From assembly GCA_014773175.1 (NCBI GenBank), contig VXCM01001544.1:1-64000 (forward strand): a DNA stretch of 64,000 nucleotides. Direction: 5' to 3'. A program made the position numbers and the translations under genes. This document shows positions 1 to 12,300 of this stretch, piece after piece. Position 1 is the stretch's first letter. Each line of letters opens with the position of its first letter. The notes under the pieces were generated by a model. It ran no database searches, had not been told where the DNA came from, and was given only the letters and a program-made list of their open reading frames with translations. The DNA comes from Lucifuga dentata (Eukaryota; Chordata; Actinopteri; Ophidiiformes; Bythitidae).

Positions 1-209
1 CGTTTCTTTAATTTCAACTTCAAACCTTTATTGTCCCTTAAAGGGAAATTTGTTTTGCAGCAGGGTAATGACAATTAATAAATAACACAGTAAAATACAA
101 TGACAGCTACTAAGACTGATCCAAATCCTGTCTATAAAGTGAGTTCAGTGACTTTGTCTTAATCTTTGTGTGAATGATCTTTGACCTGCTGTCCTTTTCG
201 GGTCGTCAG

Positions 210-366
210 GTGAACCACACTCCAGACTCCTGCCAGGAGACCACGTTTAAGGTGATTGGCCTGGAGAACGAAGCTCTGTACCACTTCAGAGTCATGGCTG
301 CCAACGCTGCCGGAGAATCCGACCCCGCAGAGCTGACAGAGCCAATCAAAGTGCAGGACCGACTCG
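210..366 (+). CDS. ttn: exon w1: second half of an Fn3 domain, last domain of a D-zone super-repeat
   Basis: The exon enters at phase 0 after a CAG acceptor, with VNHTPDSC as its first residues. It carries the C-terminal Fn3 strands ([16 protein letters not shown]) and ends VQDRL plus one base. The first half of the domain lies upstream of the window. The donor at the phase-1 position reads G^GCAAGT, which fits a GC-AG intron. A GT two bases further on would leave the usual phase. Confidence 0.85.
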
Positions 367-3300
367 GCAAGTCAATTTGACTTCTGTTTGTTCACCAATC
401 ATTACAAGTTAGTCAGTTCTGAGCCCAACACACGAGCTATTTCTATGATAGGCTCAGAATTTATCAGTCAACCCTCATATTTTTCACGTAGCTGGAATAT
501 GAAGGCATCAGTACTGTTTTTATTTCAGTATGGGAATGAATGAAAACTTGTCATGAAGATGTTCCTGCAGCTTTAAAGGCTTCAGACAGGAAACCTTCAG
601 AGAGTGTTGCAGCAATGTTGGCTGTTCTGAGTCTGTTAAGGAAACCTTTAGGGAACGTTCACATAAACCTTTCAGGAACGTTTCTGCAGATTGTCTTGTC
701 TGGTTCTCATGTCCTCTCTGGTGTCCCTTCAGAACCCCCAGAGCTGATCCTGGACGCCGGCATGACGCGGGAGGTGAAGGCCATGGCCGGCACCCACGTT
801 ACCCTGATCGCCGCCATCAAAGGCGTGCCGTTCCCCACCGTCACCTGGAAGAAGAACGACGCGGATGTGCCCCCGAGGGCCGACATCGAGACCAACCAGT
901 CCAGCACCAAGCTGGAGATGAGGTTCTGTAACCGTGGCGACTGTGGAGATTACACCCTCACTGTGGAGAACCCGGCCGGGTCCAAGACCGCCACCTGCAC
1001 TGTGCTGGTCCTCAGTAAGACTTCAGCGTTTATTAGTTCAGCCGCCACCTGACGGTTGTGATGTCACAGCCGTCAAAGTTAGAAACATTGAAATTCCACC
1101 GCATTTTCTCTCGCTTCTTCCAGACAAACCTGGTCCCATCCAGCACCTCCGGGTGTCCGATGTGAGGTCTGACTCTGCCTACCTGTCCTGGAAAGATCCA
1201 GAAGACAACGGCGGAACTCGCATCACCAACTTCGTGGTGGAGAAGAAGGATACGGCGTCGACACAATGGGTCCCTGTGTGCTCCACCTCCAAAAAACGCA
1301 GCATGATGCTGAAGCACCTGATGGAGGGCAGGTCATACACGTTCAGGGTCGCTGCCGAGAACCAGTACGGACGCAGCGAGTACGTGGAGACGCCCAAAGC
1401 CATCAAGGCCATGAACCCGCTCTGTAAGTACAGTCTACTCATTGGTGCCAATTTAACATGTTTAACCAGCTGATGAAACATGTCTGACACCACACGCCAC
1501 CTCCAAACTTGTCTTAGTGTTGATTGATAAGTTCTAAGCCTGACACTGCAACTCTGGATGCTGTAAAGTAAAACTCTGTAGTGATTTTCTGTGTAAAAAA
1601 ATACAAAATCTGTGAAAAAATAATTGGAAGTCTGATGAGAAAACATGGAGGACAGAACATTAGGGTTAGACCACAAAAAAATGTCTTTTCCCCTTTTTGT
1701 ACCTTTAGTCCCTCCTGGACCCCCTAAAGACCTGCACCATGCCGACGTGGATAAGATGGAGGTGTGGCTGGTCTGGAACTGGCCGGACCGTAACGGAGGC
1801 AGCGAGATCACGGGCTTCCTGGTGGAGTATCAGGAGGAAGGAGAGAGAGAGTGGGATGAGTGGAAGACCGTCAGCATCCCCGAGAGTCATGTGACTGGCC
1901 TGGAGGAGGGCAAGACCTACCGCTTCAGAGTCAGGGCCGAGAACGCCATCGGCCTCAGCAGGCCTGACACTACCGTGCCCATCCTGTGCCAGGAGAAGCT
2001 GGGTGAGATTCAGAGTCCAAAGCCGACGTCGTTAATAAATTAATTAGTAAAAACTGGTTTGGTGATCGGTTTGTCTCGCTGAGGCCTGAATATTTTGTCT
2101 CTATGTCCACAGTGCCGCCGATCCTGGAGGTCGATGTCAAACTGACTGAAGGTATCGTCGTTAAGGCCGGCACCACCATCAGGCTGCCGGCGATCATGAG
2201 AGGAATCCCCGTTCCTACCGGCAAGTGGTCCACCGAGGGGGAGGAGCTTAAAAGCCAGGGCAACATCAAGATCGACACGGACAGCTTCTCCACGGTGCTC
2301 AGCATCAACGACTGCACCAGGAACCACACCGGCTCCTACCTGCTCACCGTGTCCAATCCGGCCGGATCCAAGACGGCAGCTCTGAACGTCACTGTCCTGG
2401 ACGTCCCCGCTGCTCCCATCGGGCCCGTCAACATCCTGGAGGTCACTCCTGACTCTATGTTGATTGAGTGGCGTCCTCCCAAGGACGACGGCGGCAGCCC
2501 CGTCACCAACTATATAGTGGAGAAGAGAGAGTCCAACAAAGAGACGTGGGGAGGCATGAGCTCTGGCAGCAGAGAGACCACGCTCAGGATCAACCGTCTG
2601 CAGAAGGGCGTGGAGTATGTGGTTCGCATTCGTGCTGAGAACAAGATGGGCATTGGCGCTCCTCTGGAGAGCAAGCCCACCGTGGCGGAGCACTCCTTCC
2701 TTCCTCCCAGCCCGCCTGGCAAGCCGCAGGCGTCCGACATCTCAGAGGACGCCGTTACGCTCGGATGGACCATGCCTCTGTCCGACGGCGGCAGCAAGAT
2801 CACAGGGTACATCATTGAGCGCCGACACATGGGAGGAAAGTGGATCAGAGTGAACAAGATGCCCTGCAGGGACCTGAGGTACTGGGTCCTGGGACTATTT
2901 GAGGGCAATGACTATGAGTTCAGAGTGTTTGCTGAGAACGTCGCCGGCTTCAGTGGCCCCTCACCGGTCTCTGACCCCTGTAAGCCCTGCAGACCCATCA
3001 CGGTCCCCAGCCCCCCTGTCAACCCCAGAGTTAAAGACTACAGCAAGACCACTGCTGACCTGGTCTGGACCAAACCTACCAAAGATGGAGGCAGCCCCAT
3101 CCTGGGCTACTCTGTGGAAATGAAGAAAGCCGATACAGAAGAGTGGAAGAAGGTCAACGATGACTTCATCAAGCAGTGTGCGTACAGCGTGAAGGGTCTG
3201 GAGGACGGCGTGGCCTACAGGTTTAGAGTCTGTGCTTCCAACATGATTGGTGACGGTGAGGCCAGAGAAGTCCCAGAGTCCATCACTGCTCAGGACATCC

Positions 3301-6300
3301 TGATCCCTCCAGAGATTGAGATGGATGCCACCTGCCGGGAACACCTCACCGTGCGTGTTGGACACAACATCAACATCACGGGCTACATCAAAGCCCGTCC
3401 TGACCCCGATGTTCTCTGGACAAGCGGGGACACTGTCCTGGAGAACAGCAAGCGCCTGACTATGACCCAGAACCTCCCTGTGGTCCACTTGAAAATTAAG
3501 GAGGCCACCAGGGCCGACCATGGAAAATACACCCTGAAGGCTTCGAATGAGGGCGGTGAGGCGTCTTGTACCATCACGGTGAACGTGCTGGACAGGCCCA
3601 CCCACTGCCAGAACCTCCATGCCACCTACGTCACCAAGGACTACTGCATGGTCAACTGGGACGCCCCCATTGACAATGGCGGCTCTGAGATAACCAACTA
3701 CATCGTTGAATGCCGCGAGCCCAGCATCCGCATGTGGTCCATGATCTCATCCAACTGCACCAACCGCAAGATCAAAGCGAAGCTGATGGAGGGCCATGAG
3801 TACCTGTTCCGCGTCTGTGCCGAGAACAAGCTTGGACCGGGCCCCTGCCTCGAGACCAAGATCCCCGTGTTGGCGATTGACCCCATACAGAAGCCCGGTG
3901 AACCTGAGAATTTCAGGGCCACAGACGTCGGCAAGAATTACGTGTACCTGAGATGGAGGAAGCCAGACTACGACGGCGGCAGCCCCAACCTGTCCTACAA
4001 CCTGGAGTNTGTACCTGAGATGGAGGAAGCCAGACTACGACGGCGGCAGCCCCAACCTGTCCTACAACCTGGAGTATAAGGCCAAAGACGCCGAGGAGTG
4101 GGAGAAACTCAGCAAAGCCACACTGACGGACACCTTCTTCCTCGCCGACAAGTGCACTGAGAACCAGACCTACACCTTCAGGTCTATCACGTTTTCATTC
4201 AGCATTTTGTTCCAAACCTCTTCTTGCAGGATGGTTGGATGCGTTTCAGGGTTAGTTTGGGTTTACCCAAACCTGCCGGCGGGTTTGAAAGGCATGTTTT
4301 CTTTAAATAATCGCCAAAATTACACCATTTGTCATAGCCAGAAACTTTAAAAAGATCAAAATTATCATCAGGTTTTCAAATTTCCAACGTTCCTTGAACT
4401 AACCATGCGTGCGTAACACTTCCATAAGGAAACGTCACCAAATCTAAGCTTAAAATAGTGATATTTCCTCAAAATCACTTTATTATAAATGTCTCATTTA
4501 AAAATTCACTAAAAATAAACCCTTTGTACAATCCAAATTCTGCAAAAAACAACAAATTCTGCGTTTTTCGCCGCATCTAGCAAGCCTGGAGCACCTCTGG
4601 TCTCTTTAACAGTCACATGACAACAATTCAGTGAGTCATTGGCTGAATGCAGACTGCACAGCAGACCAAGCCTATTGATTATAAAGATTATAGGTTGTAA
4701 AAATGTAAATAGATAATAAATAATATAATATTAATAATATAAATAATAATAGATAATAAATTCAGTATGTATAGTCCCTTTTTTTTTTCCAGTATTGGTA
4801 ACACTTGTGGGCAGTTGGAAAAATGCTGTATATATAGATTACATCTTTGTACAATTTTTAAAATAAATTATCAAAGAAATTCAATTTAGGTTTTTTTTCT
4901 TTTTTTATGAGTTATGACATTATAACTGTGTTATACTGCACAAGGACATTTCTGAGTTCTTCCTGCATATAGCCATGATTGTGCTGCTTCCACAGAGCTG
5001 CAGGACTTGCAGGTAAAAATGAGCCACAGTGATAAAAATGTGACAGGAGCAAAAACCGCCCAGGNCTGCAGGACTTGCAGGTAAAAATGAGCCACAGTGA
5101 TAAAAATGTGACAGGAGCAAAAACCGCCCAGGAAGTGTTTGGAGTCCAGAGGGTTAATCTTTATTTGACATTATGCTAGCTAACACAGTTTACATACATT
5201 TAACATACAACATATAACGAAAATACAGATGTTTTGCTGACGCTGCCAACCTTTCCTGCTGAACCTTCAATGTCACAGATTTAAAAAAGAATTTACTGCA
5301 AAATATCTTCTTCAAACAGGACATGTTCTGCAAAACGTACATTATTTCATGTAAATAAGGTGTTATGTTGAAATACTGTGGAGATTTTTCCAGTAAAAAT
5401 CTTAATCGTTTTCCCTGATTTGTCTGAATAAACCGTTTGAATGGCGTCAACGAAACCTTTTCTGATTGGTTACCAGGGTTCAGACAGTGAATGAAGGCGG
5501 CGAGAGCGCCTGGGTGAAGCTGGCTGACGTTCTGGTGAAGGAGGAGATCCAGAAGCCCGTCATCGACCTGAAGCTGGCTGGAACCGTTACCGTGAAAGCC
5601 GGCGAGTCGGTCAGGATGGAGGCCGGCCTCCGAGGAAAACCCCAACCTGAGGTCAAATGGGTCAAGGACAAAGCCGTCGGAGACAACCCCAGAATCAGCT
5701 GCGAGACCGGCCCGGACTACTCCAAGTTCCTGTTGACCAAATCCAGACGCACCGACACAGGAAAGTACATCGTCACGGCAACCAACTCGGCCGGCAGCTT
5801 CACGGCTTACGCCAGCGTCAACGTGCTGGACGTGCCAGGCCCGGTGAGGGACCTGAGGGTCACCGGCATCGGAGCCGACAAGTGCAGGGTCGTGTGGGAC
5901 ATTCCTGAGGACGACGGAGGCTGCGAGGTGGACAGCTACATCTTGGAGAAGTGCGAGACCAGGAGGATGGTCTGGTCCACTTACTCCGACTCCGTGGTCA
6001 CACCGTACTGCAACGTCACCCGCCTGGTGGAGGGCAACGAGTACATCTTCAGAGTGAGGGCCGAGAACAAGATGGGAACCGGCCCCGCCATGGAGAGCAA
6101 ACCCATTACCGTCAGGACTCAGTTCAACAAACCCGGACCCCCTGAGCCCCCTGACGTNGGAGAGCAAACCCATTACCGTCAGGACTCAGTTCAACAAACC
6201 CGGACCCCCTGAGCCCCCTGACGTCACCAAAGTAGGTTCAGCGAGTCCAGTTTGTTCATCTGAGAAGACTTTAAGCTTTGTAAATTTAAACTTTTGTGTG

Positions 6301-9300
6301 TCAGAGCGTTTTCTTCCAGCACCGGTTCAGTCCACGTCCCTGTTAAAACAGAGTCCGCTTTACGTTTCCCTGAAGCACCGGTTCAGTCCATGTCCCCGTT
6401 AAAACAGAGTCCGCTTTACGTTTCCCTGCAGCACCGGTTCAGTCCACGTCCCCGTTAAAACAGAGTCCGTTTTACGTTTCCCTGCAGCACCAGTTCAGTC
6501 CACGTCCCCGTTAAAACAGAGTCCGCTTTATGTTTCCCTGCTGCAGGTGAATAAGGACGAGATGACGGTGGTCTGGGCTCCTCCAGAGAGCGACGGCGGG
6601 AAGTCCATCACTGGCTACATCCTGGAGAGGAAGGAGAAGAGGGCGGTCCGCTGGGTGCCTTGCATGAAGAGCGCGATTCCCGAGAGACGCATGAAGGTCA
6701 CCAACCTGATCCCCAACCACGAGTACCAGTTCAGGGTGAAGGCTGAGAACAAGGTGGGCCTGGGAGAGCCCAGCAAGCCCTGCAGACCCGTCGCAGCAAA
6801 AGACCCCATCGGTACCAAACACCTGCAGAATGTCGCATTTATGGACATTATTTTAAAGGACCATACCAGTGATTTTACAGGTTTGAGCCCACTAAACATA
6901 TAATAATTATAATAATATTTGTTTTTTTATTCCTGCAGAGCCTCCCGGCCCCCCTGCTGGCCTAAAGGTGGCTGACAGCACCAAGACCTCCATCACACTG
7001 TCCTGGTCCAAGCCCGTGTACGACGGCGGTGCCCCCATTATTGGCTACAGCCTGGACTTGAGGCTGAAGAGTGAGGCGGACCCTGAGAAACCCACCGAGG
7101 GCTGGAAGAGGATCGACACCCACGGCCCGCTGGTGCTCACCGAGTTTACCATCGGACAGCTGGATGAGAAGCAGGAGTACGAGTTCAAGGTGTCCGCCCA
7201 GAACCAGGTGGGCTGGGGACGCCACGCCTACCTGAAGGAGGCCGTGTCCCCCAAGGAGGTCCTGGGTAAGGAAGACCAAATCCTGAACCTAAATCAGCTG
7301 TACTCACTTTTTAGGACTTTGAGATCATAGTATAGCAATAATCAAGACTTATGAGGGTTGACTTGATAAGTTCTGAGCCTGGTAATTTACATATCCACAC
7401 TTGGAGAATATTTATTATTCATAATTAATGTAAATAAGAAATTAATAAATATTAGCACCTGAAAAAGAAAATGATGCTGTAATGAGATGATTAATAACTC
7501 GTTAAGATGAATAAGATAAATAAGGTGTAATTTGAGAAAATTGAGTATCTGCAGATAATTAAGTCTAGATTGTAAGAAGTTATTGAAATGTCAGCTTACA
7601 AAAAAAAAGGTCTCAAGATGATCAGATAATTATTTCAAGTTTTATATCTGAAGATAGCTAAGTTGTAGTTTTTAGAAGTACATAAACACCTAAAATATTT
7701 AGAATGTCATAATTTTGTTGTGATTAAAAGAAAAACTTTATCTGCATAAACAATAGATGTTATTATTATTGGATAGAAATGTGGAAGGAAAAAGTTAAAA
7801 TCAGTTAAAATCTTCTTACAAAACATTTTATTTCCCAACTTAAAACGTATTGCATTTATACTTTCTGTTAGTCAGCTAACAAACATCTGTTTCTATGGTA
7901 ACAGAGGCTCCAGAGATTGAGCTGGACGCCAGTCTGAGGAAAGGCCTGTCCGTCAGAGCCGGCTGTCCAATCAGGCTGTTTGCAGTCATCAGAGGAAGAC
8001 CCGCCCCCAAGGTGACGTGGAAGCGAATGGGAGTGGACAACGTGGTCCGCCGAGGTCATGTGGACCAGGTTGACACCATGTCCTTCCTGGTCATCCCCGA
8101 GAGCACCAGAGAGGATTCTGGGAAATACTCCCTGACGCTGTCCAACTCAGCGGGAGAGAAGGCCGTCTTCGTCCGCGTCAAAGTCCTTGGTAAAAAACAA
8201 GTTTCATTTATCCAAAATGCCTTTTTACACGAGGATTCACAGGAAGTGAAAACACTGGAGAAGTTGGTTTTGTCCAGCAGAGGACGTCAGACAGAATCTA
8301 ACGCCAGCGTCTGTAGAACCTGTCACGTATGACACTGATACTCTGCTGGGTTATAAGGACGTGCAGTGTCACGTGTGAAGTTGTTTGGATGAGTGGTTCT
8401 CAAACTGTGCTGTGGTAAAAAGTAGTCCATGCGGCAGGATACGCTCCGGTGGCGCTGCAGACAAGCTAGCTGAAGATGAAGGAATGAAATGATGTTAAAA
8501 ACAGGTTATTTTTGAGTTTGTATGTAACTCAGATTCACTTTTCAGCAGAAATAACAACTAAATCAGAACAGGAAGTCAGCAGCGACAGGACTGAGTCGCT
8601 GCTGACTTCCTGTTCCTGTTCCTGCTGTAAGAAATAACGTCTGATAAAAGTTATTCAGAGGAATAAATGTTGGATTACATGTATGACCTGTTGTCTGCAG
8701 ATTTCAGCAGGCAGATTTTTAACGGTGCTCTAGTCAGACTAAATCTGGTTCATCTAAACCCAGAAAGAGCTGGAATGTTCCAGAACCTTAATAATTGGTA
8801 ATAAATGTTGGAAATGACCTTGAAAATTCAGATTAGGCTACTCCTTCTTCTCAAATCACCACTTTTTTTTATCCAATTAAGGATTTCCGTTTTTATGAAA
8901 GAGATTTCCAAAACGTCCAAAAAAAAAAAGTCCAAAAAGTCCAGATCCTGGTCTCCATCCTGATTCTTGTCTGGTCTTCCACAGACACTCCCGGCCCTGT
9001 TGGTGGTCTGGAGGCAACCGACGTCACCAAGACGACAGCTCAGCTGTCCTGGTCTCCTCCCGAGAACGACGGCGGCAGCCCCATCACCAACTACATCATA
9101 GAGAAGCGCGAGGTGGACCGCAAGACCTGGACCAAGTGCACGGAGGACCTGAAGAAGACCAGCTTCAAGGTGACCAACATGACGCCTGGCATCGAGTACT
9201 ACTTCAGGGTCATGGCCTGCAACAAGTACGGCATCGGAGTCCCTCAGGACTCGCCCAAGTCCTACCTGGCTGTGGACCCCATCAGTAAGTAGCAGACCCC

Positions 9301-12300
9301 CTTTGCCAGATTTAATTATAAATAATATACAAATATATATAAATATAAATAAATATAATAAATATAAATAAAAAATAAATTTACAATAAAATATAAAATA
9401 AATAAATAAATATTTATCACAGCTGGTGCCATGATAAATATTAAAATAAAATATAAATAATATATGTAAATAAATATAAATAAACAAATATAATAAATAT
9501 AAATAAAATATAAATATTAAAATAAAATATAAAAATATAAATAAATATTTATCATGGCTGGAATGTAAAAAAAAAAGAAATAAAATTAGACATTAAATTT
9601 ACATATGAATTTATATAACATAATACATCATAATTTATCTCTGTGTGTTGCATCCAGGTGAGCCGGACCCCCCGAAGAAGATGGACGTGCTGGAGATCAC
9701 GAGGAACAGCGCCACCCTGGGCTGGCTGAAACCGCTCAGGGACGGAGGAGCCAAGATCAACGGCTACATGGTGGACTACCAAGTGGACGGGGCCCCTGAG
9801 GACAAGTGGACTCCGTACTCGGTGGTGAAGGACCTGAGTATCGTGGTGGTCGGCCTGAAGGAGGGAACCAAGTACAGGTTCAGGGTGGCGGCCAGGAACA
9901 CGGTGGGAGTCAGTCTGGCCCGGGAAGCCGAGGGTGTCTTTGAGGTCAAGGAGCAGCTGAGTGAGTACCAGACTAAAACATGTCTGCATGTTAACGATGT
10001 GAGAGCTGAGAGACTCAACCGTGTAGCGCAAGTCACTGTCTGAGGTCACCATGACAACTGACATAGCATCAGGACTGTTTCTGTCCTGGTGTTTTTCTGT
10101 CCTCAGAAATCACTCATTTCAGACTTTTGGCTGAGGAAGTGAAACGGTTAAACTCTGATTCTTCTTCTCTTTTTCTGTCCAGTGGCTCCTAAGATCATCA
10201 TGCCTGACGTCGTGATAGTCCGAGCCGGATCCAAGATGGTGATCGAGGCTATAGTGGCTGGTAAACCCACTCCCATCTGCAAATGGAAGCAGGGCAACGA
10301 GGACGTGCTGACCTCAGACCGCCTGTCCATCGTCAAGACGCTGACCACCTGCTCACTCATTGTCAAGAACGTGAGGAGGAAGGACAGCGGCTACTACAGC
10401 CTGTCGGCCGAGAACAGCACCGGCAAGGTCAACCAGATCCTCAAAGTCACCGTCATGGGTCAGTCTGGACGAAAGAACGTCACTTATTCACAAAACGTCC
10501 CGTTTTCGATAGTATACTGTCGTTAATCTTGTCCTGCGTGTCCCTGCAGACATTCCTGGACCTCCTGAGGGTCCTCTGGAGATCACCGAGCAGGACATTG
10601 ACGCCTGCACGCTGCTGTGGAACAACCCACAGGAGGACGGTGGCACCAACATCACCAACTACATCGTGGAGAAGTGTGACATCAGCCAGGGCGACTGGGT
10701 GACCATGTCCTCCTCCTGCACCAAAATCAGCTTCAGTGTGACCAAACTGACCCCCGGCAAGGAGTACCAGTTCAGGGTCCGTGCTGAGAACAGGTTTGGC
10801 GTCTCTGAGCCCATCTACTCTGAGAAGATGATTGCCAGATACCCATTCGGTAAGTCTGGTGTTTCCAGGTGTTGTCCTTAAAAAGTTCACGTTTCTCACA
10901 CCTGCCCAGAAAAAACATCTACCGTATGTACTCGACTATAGGCCGATCTCGACTATAAGCCGACCCCCAATTTGCGTTGTGAAATTTGGTGAAAAAAACT
11001 CAGCTTATAGTCGAGTTTTTATGGTAGGTGTAGGAATGAATTGTTGGAGTTTTTGTGGATCAGCTGTAGCTAACCATTATCACTTATTTTGGGAATGTCC
11101 GAAACTGCTGTCATTTTGGTGGGAGATCCACGGATGTTTGGAAACTGTATTTGGAACCATAATTCCATTTGATGCTCTGACATTGTACATGGGTGTCACT
11201 GCTCAGAATATTCAGACGAAAGCAGACGAATACTTAACAAGAATACTACTCATTGGAGGGAAAAAAGCCTCGACAGGAAGTGGTTACAACCTGAAGACTG
11301 GTTAAAAGCTAGCTATGAAATGTGTGTAATGGAGAGATTAACCTTTTCTTTAAACGTACAAAAAGATAAATTTAATCATGAATTTAATCGAAATGTGGTC
11401 AAAATGGATTGAGTACATCGCCCCTTGGAGGCCAGATCTGATTTGACTAGAAACATCATGTTTACATGTATCGAGATGAACATACAAGGACCTATAAATG
11501 TGTATGTATATTGAAATAATAGAAAAAATACTGAGTGAAATGTGACATCTTTCTGTTCTAATGTTTATAGTTTGCAAAACAAAAGGCGAAATGAAGCAGA
11601 ATAACAGGAAAATAATTTTATTTAGAGGGTGCTATGTAGAAAGTTAGGTGCTACAACTTAAGTTGCTTTACAACTGTTAGTGCAGATTTCATATTCTATC
11701 TCTGGAAGTATTTATTTTATTATTAATACCTTTCCTCAATACATATAAAACCATTCCTTTTTGTAAGTAAAAACCCAGAGAAAAGTCAACTGATTATTAT
11801 GAATGTATGATTTAACTGTGTTCTGTATTCAAATGTCTTTTGATATGATGCAAATACCTTCCCTAATAAAAAGAGAATTTAAAAAAAAAAAAAAGGTCAC
11901 ATTTCAGTCGCTGCAGGTCTAAATGAAAAGAAGCTGACAGGATGTTTTGGTTCTGGTCCAGATCCTCCCAGCGAGCCCAGAAACCTGCAGATCAATAAGA
12001 TCAACAAGGACTTTGTGATCCTGTCATGGGAGCGTCCCAGCAGTGATGGCGGCAGCCCCATCACAGGGTACTGCATCGAGAGGAAGGAGAGGAACAGCCT
12101 GCTGTGGGTCAGAGCCAACGACGCCGTGGTCAAAGCCACGCAGTTCACCTGCACCGGCCTCATCGAGGGCCTGGAGTACACCTTCAGGGTGTCCGCGCTC
12201 AACCAGGCCGGGCAGGGCAAACCCTGCAAACAGACCGACTTCATCGCCGCCAGGACCGCCATCGGTACCTTTTAGTATTTATTTATTATTCTTTTACGTT

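Larger units (their letters stand above)
733..3302 (+). repeat. D-zone super-repeat D5 (7 domains)
   Basis: Order Ig (w2), Fn3 (w3), Fn3 (w4), then Ig-Fn3-Fn3-Fn3 in w5. D5 and D6 assume the usual six D-zone repeats of vertebrate titin, counted back from the C-zone. Only the last two are fully in the window. Confidence 0.85.
3303..7265 (+). repeat. D-zone super-repeat D6 (7 domains), last before the C-zone
   Basis: Order Ig, Fn3 and Fn3 (end of w5 into w6), Ig and Fn3 (w6), Fn3 (w6/w7), Fn3 (w8). The next Ig (w9) opens the first 11-domain repeat. Confidence 0.85.
10850..11961 (+). other. intron carrying a MITE and a LINE 3' fragment
   Basis: 1.1 kb, mostly made of transposon remnants listed separately. 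Confidence 0.8.

Noticed and set aside
540..732. Upstream part of the open frame that enters exon w2
   Set aside because: It is intronic sequence in front of a normal acceptor. The Ig domain starts at 733, as in every other Ig exon.
3943..6224. Reading of the gene as a pseudogene because of frame breaks in w5 and w6
   Set aside because: Each break is an N with identical flanks, and removing one copy restores frame, domain and splice phase.
8828..9487. Minus-strand frame over the w10 region with a hydrophobic IYLYIFY-like start
   Set aside because: The start is AT-rich low-complexity intron and the rest is the shadow of exon w10.
10832..11305. Open frame that looks like an extension of exon w13
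   Set aside because: The first part is intron read-through and the rest is the zinc-knuckle end of an L1-like LINE. The exon ends at the donor at 10850.
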